Assembly: GCA_902706235.1 (NCBI GenBank)
Contig: CACSJR010000013.1
Span: forward strand, 106,482-170,481
Source of the DNA: Citrobacter sp. 18056
Lineage (GTDB): Bacteria > Pseudomonadota > Gammaproteobacteria > Enterobacterales > Enterobacteriaceae
Length of the DNA stretch: 64,000 bases
Direction: 5' to 3'
Within the stretch, counting starts at the first letter, position 1. Each line of letters begins with the position of its first letter. Of this stretch, positions 59,034-64,000 are shown one piece after another. The translations under genes and the position numbers were made by a program. The notes under the pieces were generated by a model. It was not told the DNA's origin. It did not search any database and saw nothing but the letters and a program-made list of their open reading frames with translations.

Positions 59034-59980
59034 GCGACACACTGAGCGAGCTTCGCCAGCAGCGCCCGGTGACGGTTATCGGCTCGGCGGTGATTGACGT
59101 CATCGCCGACGCCTATGCCCTGCCGTGGCGCGGCTGCGATATCGAATTACAACAGCAAAGCGTCAATATTGGCGGCTGCGCGCTGAACGTCGCCGTGGCG
59201 CTGAAACGTCTGGGCATTGACGCCTGTAACGCCCTGCCGCTCGGCCAGGGCGTGTGGGCCGACATAGTGCGCAACAATCTTTCCCGCCAGGGCATTAGCA
59301 GCATTATCGACACCGACAAAGGCGATAACGGCTGGTGTCTGGCGCTGATCGAGCCGGACGGAGAACGCACGTTTATGTCGTTCACTGGGGTGGAGAATGC
59401 CTGGAATGACGACTGGCTGGCGCGTCTGCCGCGTGACGCAAACGGGCTGGTGTATCTTTCCGGTTATCAGCTCACCGCCCCCTGCGCTGAGTTGCTGATT
59501 AGCTGGCTGGAATCGACGCCCGACGTGACGGCGCTGATTGATTTCGGACCGCGCATTGCCGATGTGCCTGCGCAACTGTTTGAGCGGATCATGGCCTGCA
59601 AACCGCTTATCACGCTTAATCGCCAGGAAGCGGAGATTGTCGCCGGACAAATGAAAATCCCGGCGGATACAGCGCAACTGGGCAAAGCCTGGCTTGCACG
59701 CTGGAATGCGCCACTGATTGTGCGTCAGGATAAAGACGGGGCATGGTATTTCAGCGCTGAGGCATGTGGGCAGGCAGAAGCGTTTCCAACGACGGTGGTC
59801 GACACCATCGGCGCGGGCGACAGTCATGCGGGCGGCGTGCTGGCGGGTTTATCCGCAGGCTGGTCGCTGGCCGACGCGGTGACGCTCGGTAATGCCGTGG
59901 CGTCGTGGGTGGTCAGCCACCGGGGCGGTGACTGCGCGCCTACGCGCGAGGAATTACTCCTCGCACACAAACACGTATAA
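59027..59980 (+). CDS. yegV: PfkB-family sugar kinase YegV
   Basis: Ribokinase-like kinase, 317 residues (E. coli 321). GGCALNVAVALKRLG (near residue 48) is the PfkB signature 1 and VDTIGAGDSHAGGVLAGL (near 255) is signature 2 with the catalytic Asp. It overlaps yegU by 7 nt and converges with yegW, the two coding ends overlapping by 27 nt. The substrate is unknown; a pentose or nucleoside is the simplest guess. Confidence 0.9.
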   Translation: MLSDTLSELRQQRPVTVIGSAVIDVIADAYALPWRGCDIELQQQSVNIGGCALNVAVALKRLGIDACNALPLGQGVWADIVRNNLSRQGISSIIDTDKGDNGWCLALIEPDGERTFMSFTGVENAWNDDWLARLPRDANGLVYLSGYQLTAPCAELLISWLESTPDVTALIDFGPRIADVPAQLFERIMACKPLITLNRQEAEIVAGQMKIPADTAQLGKAWLARWNAPLIVRQDKDGAWYFSAEACGQAEAFPTTVVDTIGAGDSHAGGVLAGLSAGWSLADAVTLGNAVASWVVSHRGGDCAPTREELLLAHKHV

Positions 59981-60700
59981 ATCGCTGCGGCAGTAGCTGA
60001 TGCTGTATTCAATCGGCCGCTGCTGCTGATCCAGCGCCACCTGTTTGATCACCAGCACCGGGATTTTGTCATCCATTTTGATGTGCGACTGAAACTCAGC
60101 GTCCGGCATCCGGGCGCTGACTCGCGAGCGGGTCCGCTGCGGGAAAATATGCTGGCTGCGAAAGTAGTCGTACAGCGAAATCCCGATGTCATCGGCGTCC
60201 GCAATCAGGTGCGATGGCACCCACGACTCTTCAATCGACACCGCCTCTTCATCCACGTAACGAATGCGCTTGAGCAAAAATACCTCGCTTTTCGGCGCCA
60301 GCGCCAGCTGTTCGGCCACCTCCGCTGGGCATTCAACGACCCGTTTGTTGACCCACAGCGTGTCCGGTTTTTTGCCGCGCACCACCACCTGCTGAGAAAA
60401 CCCCCGCGCTTCCTTCAGCGAGTATTCAAAGATGTTGTTGATTTGCGTCCCGTAGCCGCGGGCGCGCGTCACCACGCCTTCGTCTTCCAGGGTTTGCATC
60501 GCCTTTCGCACGGTAATACGCGAAACGCCGGTCAGCTGGCTGAGGTCGCGCTCACCGGGCAGAATATTGCCATGCTCAAGCCAACCGCTGCGCACCGCGT
60601 TCTTTACCGTTTCGGCAAATTTCAGGTACAGCGGCGTATTATCGGCGGCGGCGATGCGCTCGTTCAGTTGGGCGAGAAGCCGGGTATGCGCTTGTTCCAT
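59954..60700 (-). CDS. yegW: GntR/HutC-family transcriptional regulator YegW
   Basis: Repressor of 248 residues. It has an N-terminal GntR winged helix (about 10-75, RDLSQLTGVSRITVRKAM) and a C-terminal UTRA ligand-binding domain (about 95-240) with VFLLKRIRYVDEEAVSIEESWVP. It converges onto yegV. It most likely controls yegTUV, but no operator was proven; CAGGT-N7-ACCTG at about 56712-56728, before yegT, is a possible site. Confidence 0.9.
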   Translation of the reverse strand: MEQAHTRLLAQLNERIAAADNTPLYLKFAETVKNAVRSGWLEHGNILPGERDLSQLTGVSRITVRKAMQTLEDEGVVTRARGYGTQINNIFEYSLKEARGFSQQVVVRGKKPDTLWVNKRVVECPAEVAEQLALAPKSEVFLLKRIRYVDEEAVSIEESWVPSHLIADADDIGISLYDYFRSQHIFPQRTRSRVSARMPDAEFQSHIKMDDKIPVLVIKQVALDQQQRPIEYSISYCRSDLYVFVCEE

Positions 60701-60736
60701 CTCTGGTTTTCCTGACAGACAGTTTCAGCCAGTATA

Positions 60737-61537
60737 CTACCACCACGCGTGAAAATGATGCACCGGGCCAATTCCGTGACCGACCTCCAGAGAATCCGCC
60801 GCGGAAAGCGCCGCCGACAGCCAGCGCTTGGCTTCAGGCACCGTTTCCAGCCAGTTTGCGTGACGCGGGCGCAGCGCCGCTAACGCCGCCGACAGCGTGC
60901 AGCCGGTGCCGTGAGTATTTTTGGTCTGCACGCGCGGCGCGGTGAACCGCGTTTCTCCCTCAGCGGTAAACAGCCAGTCCGGGCTTTCAGCATCATCCAG
61001 ATGCCCGCCTTTCATCAGCACCGCTTCGCATCCCAGCGCCCTCAGCGCGCGGCCTTGCTCGAGCATTTCGCGTTCGTTTTGCGCGTGCGGCGCTTCCAGC
61101 AGCGCGGCGGCCTCCGGCAAATTTGGCGTAATCAGTGAAACCTGCGGTAAAAGTCGGCTGCGCAACGTGGCGACCGCCGAGGCAGACAACAGCGGATCGC
61201 CGCTTTTCGCCAGCATGACGGTGTCGAGCACCACGTTTTCGATGCGATAGCGCGCCAGGCGTTCCGCAACGGCTTCCACGATATCCGTTTCCGCCAGCAT
61301 CCCGATTTTGGTGGTGTCGATTCGTACGTCGCTGAACACCGAATCCAGCTGGGCAGCGACAAAATCAGGTTCGATCCGATAAACCGACTGCACGCCTCGC
61401 GTATTCTGCGCCACCAGCGCCGTCACGACCGAACAGCCGTAAGCGCCCAGCGCAGAGAAAGTTTTCAGATCTGCCTGAATCCCTGCCCCGCCGCTCGGGT
61501 CGGTTCCGGCGATGGTGAGTGCGTTAATCCGTTTCAT
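60737..61537 (-). CDS. thiD: Hydroxymethylpyrimidine (phosphate) kinase ThiD
   Basis: Phosphorylates HMP and HMP-P for thiamine synthesis. It has 266 residues. Ribokinase-fold motifs are [18 protein letters not shown] (residues 10-27), LMKGGH and [15 protein letters not shown] (catalytic region near 210). The start overlaps the thiM stop by 4 nt (61534-61537), so it is cotranscribed and under the TPP riboswitch. E. coli has a yegX gene at this junction; none is present here. Confidence 0.96.
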   Translation of the reverse strand: MKRINALTIAGTDPSGGAGIQADLKTFSALGAYGCSVVTALVAQNTRGVQSVYRIEPDFVAAQLDSVFSDVRIDTTKIGMLAETDIVEAVAERLARYRIENVVLDTVMLAKSGDPLLSASAVATLRSRLLPQVSLITPNLPEAAALLEAPHAQNEREMLEQGRALRALGCEAVLMKGGHLDDAESPDWLFTAEGETRFTAPRVQTKNTHGTGCTLSAALAALRPRHANWLETVPEAKRWLSAALSAADSLEVGHGIGPVHHFHAWW

Positions 61538-62313
61538 GGCTGACCCTCCGCGTAAAGCGCGTCGAGGAAGGCGGCGACAAAACTGCCAGGCCCATTGCTG
61601 TTTTCCGTTGCAACACCACCAGCCTGTTTCATTAATCCGCAGGCCGCAGCGATATTATCGAGCCGGTCGCCCGATAACGCGCAACTCGCCGCCACGACTG
61701 CCGACAACGCACAACCGGTGCCCACCACGCGCGTCATCAGTGAGGAACCGCCCTTCACACTCGCCGTGCGCCGCCCGTCGGTGATGTAATCCACTTCACC
61801 GGTTACCGCTACCACCGTAGAAAATTGTCGCGCCAACGCCTGTGCTGCGGGTAACGCCGCCGCCGCGGTATCTGTGGTGTCGACACCACGCCCGCCGTGG
61901 CTCATGCCCGCCAGCGCCAGAATTTCGGAGGCATTGCCACGAATGGCGGCAGGCGAAAGCGCCAGTAACTGCTGACAAAATTCAGTGCGCAGGCTAAGCG
62001 CGCCGACCGCTACCGGGTCCAGCGTCCAGGGTTTGTGGTTCGCGTTCGCACTTTCCACGGCGGAACGCATCGCCGCCGCACGTGATTGGGTCAGCGTACC
62101 GACATTAATCAGCAGCGCGTCAGCGAGAGTCGTAAACTGCGGGGCTTCTTCGGCGTCAATGACCATCGCCGGAGATGCGCCCAGCGCCAGCAACACATTG
62201 GCGGTGAAGGTTTGCACCACGTCATTGGTCATGCAGTGAACGAGTGGCGAACGGTCGCGTAAAAGATGTGAAGTGTGCGCAAGTTGCGCGGAACTTAGAA
62301 GTTCAGGTTGCAT
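61534..62313 (-). CDS. thiM: Hydroxyethylthiazole kinase ThiM
   Basis: Salvages 5-(2-hydroxyethyl)-4-methylthiazole. It has 259 residues (E. coli 262). Conserved HCMTNDVV (near 26), LDPVAVGA and [15 protein letters not shown] (catalytic Cys). The ATG at 62313 follows AGGAGCG. It lies 48 nt after the riboswitch, whose off-state masks the ribosome site in E. coli. Confidence 0.96.
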   Translation of the reverse strand: MQPELLSSAQLAHTSHLLRDRSPLVHCMTNDVVQTFTANVLLALGASPAMVIDAEEAPQFTTLADALLINVGTLTQSRAAAMRSAVESANANHKPWTLDPVAVGALSLRTEFCQQLLALSPAAIRGNASEILALAGMSHGGRGVDTTDTAAAALPAAQALARQFSTVVAVTGEVDYITDGRRTASVKGGSSLMTRVVGTGCALSAVVAASCALSGDRLDNIAAACGLMKQAGGVATENSNGPGSFVAAFLDALYAEGQP

Positions 62314-62361
62314 GGGTCGCTCCTGCCAGTCGGTAAGAAGCGATACCCTGCGCGGGTTTCT

Positions 62362-62440
62362 GACTTCCCTACGCTGGCATTATCCAGATCAGGTGGTACG
62401 GGTATTTCTCAGCCTTCACAAAGAAGGGCACCCCGAGTCA
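62362..62440 (-). promoter_or_regulatory. TPP (THI-box) riboswitch controlling thiMD
   Basis: On the minus strand the conserved elements are all present: ACTCGGGGTGCCCTTC (P1/P2), GGCTGAGAAATACCC (J2-3 pyrimidine pocket), CCTGATCTGGATAATGCC (thi box) and GCGTAGGGAAGTC closing the P1 stem. TPP binding should repress translation of thiM. TATAGA (62452-62457, minus) is a possible -10, but its -35 is unclear. Confidence 0.95.
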
Positions 62441-62572
62441 TTTAGATTGAATCTCTATACTTTTTGCCAGCTTAGGGGAAGTGGCTTGCTGGTGCAAGCC
62501 CGCCCTTCCGGTTATCGCTTCTTCACCTTGAAAATACGCCTGACCCCTTTTTTGACCCCCACCCCAGATAGC

Positions 62573-62596
62573 AAAAAAAGGAGCTGTTAAGCTCCT
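62573..62596 (-). terminator. Intrinsic terminator of the phage-remnant transcript
   Basis: On the minus strand AGGAGC (62591-62596) pairs with GCTCCT (62579-62584) across TTAACA, followed by seven T. It lies about 50 nt after the tail gene and would stop phage transcription before thiM. Confidence 0.85.
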
Positions 62597-62646
62597 CATC
62601 ATCCCGACATAAACCTGCTGACCTTGACACCAAAAAGTAAAAGCCC

Positions 62647-63279
62647 CTATTTGGTGTTGTATGTGTCGCTGATGGTGTCGGGCTGGGTTTTGGCTGGCCC
62701 TGTCACCTTCTGTTTCACCGTGCCGCCTGTGCTCTTGTTAGACTGCGTTTTAGTGGCAATAACGTTCACCGTGGCACTACTCACTAGGCGTATTTGTTCG
62801 AAATCTAGATCGAATTGCATTGCAAATTCTGTTTTATAGTCGTAACTGATACCTGTTAAAATAACATTCTCAAACACTCGATGTTCTGTTATTAACGTTA
62901 TCGGCTGACGCTTATCAAATATCTGATCTAAATATTCTATAGCCTGTGAAATACGTGTCCCACTTACGCCAGCACTAAATAATAAATCCTTCTTCATTCT
63001 AACAGGTGTTTCTGTAATTATGCCTGAGAGTTTGAATGAATTGTTCTTTATTTGAACGTGATCCGATACATCACCGCCATTTTCTACAGGATAACTTGTT
63101 ACTTCTGCCTGTCGTCTAACATTCGTATCTGTAACAGCATCAAATACGATTGCCTGATAGTTTTGAATATACGAATCACTCGAACTATTATAGACAGATG
63201 CAAGAATAGTGAATCCGTTTTCTGCTTTAGTTTTTGATGTGGTTGTATTCGTGTTTGTTGTGGTATTAATATTTTCCAT
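62647..63279 (-). CDS. Phage tail protein, Dit-like (baseplate hub) candidate
   Basis: A 210-residue AT-rich gene with a T/N-rich N-terminus (residues 1-20). The core has VFDAVTDTNVRRQAEVTSYPV, ISQAIEYLDQIFDKRQPITLITEHRVFENVILTGISY and MQFDLDFEQIR. This pattern (define a coordinate system, then 'vary and fit' strands) fits phage tail proteins of the Dit-like N-terminal family. The ATG at 63279 has AAGGAG 8 nt upstream; the ATG at 63285 is too close. It follows a tape-measure fragment as in tail modules. Identification rests on family resemblance, so moderate confidence. Confidence 0.65.
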   Translation of the reverse strand: MENINTTTNTNTTTSKTKAENGFTILASVYNSSSDSYIQNYQAIVFDAVTDTNVRRQAEVTSYPVENGGDVSDHVQIKNNSFKLSGIITETPVRMKKDLLFSAGVSGTRISQAIEYLDQIFDKRQPITLITEHRVFENVILTGISYDYKTEFAMQFDLDFEQIRLVSSATVNVIATKTQSNKSTGGTVKQKVTGPAKTQPDTISDTYNTK

Positions 63280-63308
63280 TAACATAGCTCCTTATATATA
63301 AGGCGGGA

Positions 63309-63832
63309 TTAACCGCCTGTTGAACTCTGACCAGAGGTGACAGCTAATACAACACGCTGATTATTTTCACTGATACGCTGATCTACAGTGGCGTTTAACA
63401 TATTGCCAAAGGACGGATCGGGCTGAATATTCAGGGTGATCATTCCCTCCGGTAGATTGTTCTGCAAAATAACAGGCTGTAGCGGCGCTGCTGGCTGTTG
63501 TGGGGCGTAAGATTGTTTGAGCATACTCACAGGGCTGTACGTGTCGCCTAGCGGCTGGGAGAAGCTGGAAACGTCCTTAGCATCGCCTGTGCCGTTCCAC
63601 CATTCACGGATATCATCAAACATATTATGATCGTGTGTTCCGTCTGCTTTAGGCTGGCTCGCCCCGTAGCTATTCGCTGTAGCATTATCACCAGGCTGTG
63701 CAGGTGCTGACGTAGTGCCGTAATGCTGCGCCACCTTTTCAGGCGTACTCTGATCGCCGCTCAAGAAGTTCAGCTTTTTAGTGATCCAATTGGTGAGCTT
63801 CATAAGCCCTTCCACCACATCACCAGCGGCTT
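63309..63832 (-). pseudogene. C-terminal fragment of a phage tape-measure-like protein, truncated by an IS
   Basis: About 174 codons open to the IS boundary, with a hydrophilic low-complexity middle (P/Q/A-rich) and a C-terminus PSFGNMLNATVDQRISENNQ typical of tape-measure tails. Upstream of the Dit-like gene, as expected in a tail operon. An ORF can be read to 63950 from a TTG, but its first 39 codons are an out-of-frame reading of transposase. The native N-terminus is lost in the insertion. Confidence 0.7.
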
Positions 63833-64000
63833 TGTAGTGGTCAACAAAAACTGGCCACCACTTTAGAGTTTTCCCAGTATCGATTTTCCGATTCGTTGGG
63901 GGGTAACCCGCCGTTATATTCATGCGGCCTGAGCGCGCTGTAATACCCAACGATATAATCTGTTATTTCATGGGCAGCATCGCTGAAGCTTACGTAACCA
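63833..64000 (-). mobile_element. End of an IS3-family insertion sequence
   Basis: The right-hand end (in transposase direction) lies at 63833, where the plus strand begins TGTAGTGGTCAACAAAAACTGG, of which TG...is the expected IS3-family terminus. The remainder extends past the window. The other end and any target duplication cannot be seen. Confidence 0.75.
63841..63999 (-). CDS. IS3-family transposase (OrfB), C-terminus only
   Basis: The minus-strand frame ending at TGA 63841-63843 gives 52 residues: it includes DYIVGYYSALRPHEYNGGL, PPNESENRYWENSK and ends VVASFC. The Y-x8-RPH-x-YNGGLPPNE pattern is the end of the DDE (rve) domain of IS3-family transposases. Its stop lies only 8 nt inside the IS end, as usual for these elements. 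The N-terminal part is outside the window. Confidence 0.88.
   Translation of the reverse strand, partial: GYVSFSDAAHEITDYIVGYYSALRPHEYNGGLPPNESENRYWENSKVVASFC

Noticed and set aside
60701..60736. Possible yegX gene between yegW and thiD
   Set aside because: The 36-bp gap cannot hold a gene; yegX of E. coli is absent here.
63309..63950. A 213-codon ORF read as one protein across the IS boundary
   Set aside because: Its first 39 codons are an out-of-frame reading of transposase from a TTG. The natural reading of that strand is a clean IS3-family C-terminus ending at 63841.
1..64000. CRISPR array, tRNA or rRNA gene
   Set aside because: No regularly spaced direct repeats, cloverleaf or rRNA-like sequence noticed on a by-eye reading; a tRNA scan would be decisive.

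Overview
The window is a stretch of Enterobacteriaceae chromosome. Nearly every gene is recognisable as an ortholog of the E. coli K-12 segment that runs from the O-antigen locus through the colanic acid cluster, mdtABCD-baeSR and yegQ to thiM, in the same order and orientation. Residue differences from the E. coli proteins, a Klebsiella/Enterobacter-style REP unit and several local gene losses or gains suggest an Enterobacter/Lelliottia/Leclercia/Kosakonia-type species rather than E. coli. The genus cannot be fixed from this window.

Layout. (1) 1-2150: proximal end of an AT-rich O-antigen cluster (partial glf, wzx) read leftwards from a JUMPstart/ops element just downstream of galF. (2) 2174-25912: galF, then the whole colanic acid cluster (wcaM back to wza), all on the minus strand. 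The operon is headed by a long wza leader holding a second JUMPstart/ops and a candidate RcsAB box, and is interrupted by an ERIC element, a REP unit and small palindromes. (3) 26576-38868: housekeeping and signalling genes (yegH, asmA, dcd, udk, dgcE, an extra MFS carrier, alkA, yegD). (4) 38897-50380: a sib/ibs type I toxin-antitoxin locus, then the mdtABCD-baeSR multidrug efflux and envelope-stress operon. (5) 50577-52109: trhP (yegQ) and the CRP-controlled small RNA CyaR, whose terminator doubles as a P2-type phage attachment core. (6) 52210-54414: an arsRBC arsenic island inserted at that hotspot, headed by a perfect inverted repeat with 21-bp arms. (7) 54498-62440: yegS, fbaB, the yegTUV operon with its GntR-type regulator yegW, then thiMD under a TPP riboswitch. 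(8) 62573-64000: a prophage tail-gene remnant cut by an IS3-family insertion whose transposase end runs off the window.

How the parts fit. The first 26 kb builds cell-surface polysaccharide. Gmd, Fcl, CpsB and CpsG supply GDP-fucose, WcaJ starts the repeat unit, the Wca glycosyltransferases and acyl/pyruvyl transferases finish it, WzxC flips it, WcaD polymerises it and Wza-Wzb-Wzc export it. Both polysaccharide operons carry ops elements and so are probably RfaH-dependent. The mdt-bae operon couples envelope stress sensing to efflux.

No clearly new multi-gene system is visible. The most interesting items are the ars palindrome and phage-site island, the sib/ibs locus (too short for routine gene calling), the poorly characterised yegTUVW module and the IS-phage chimera beside thiM.
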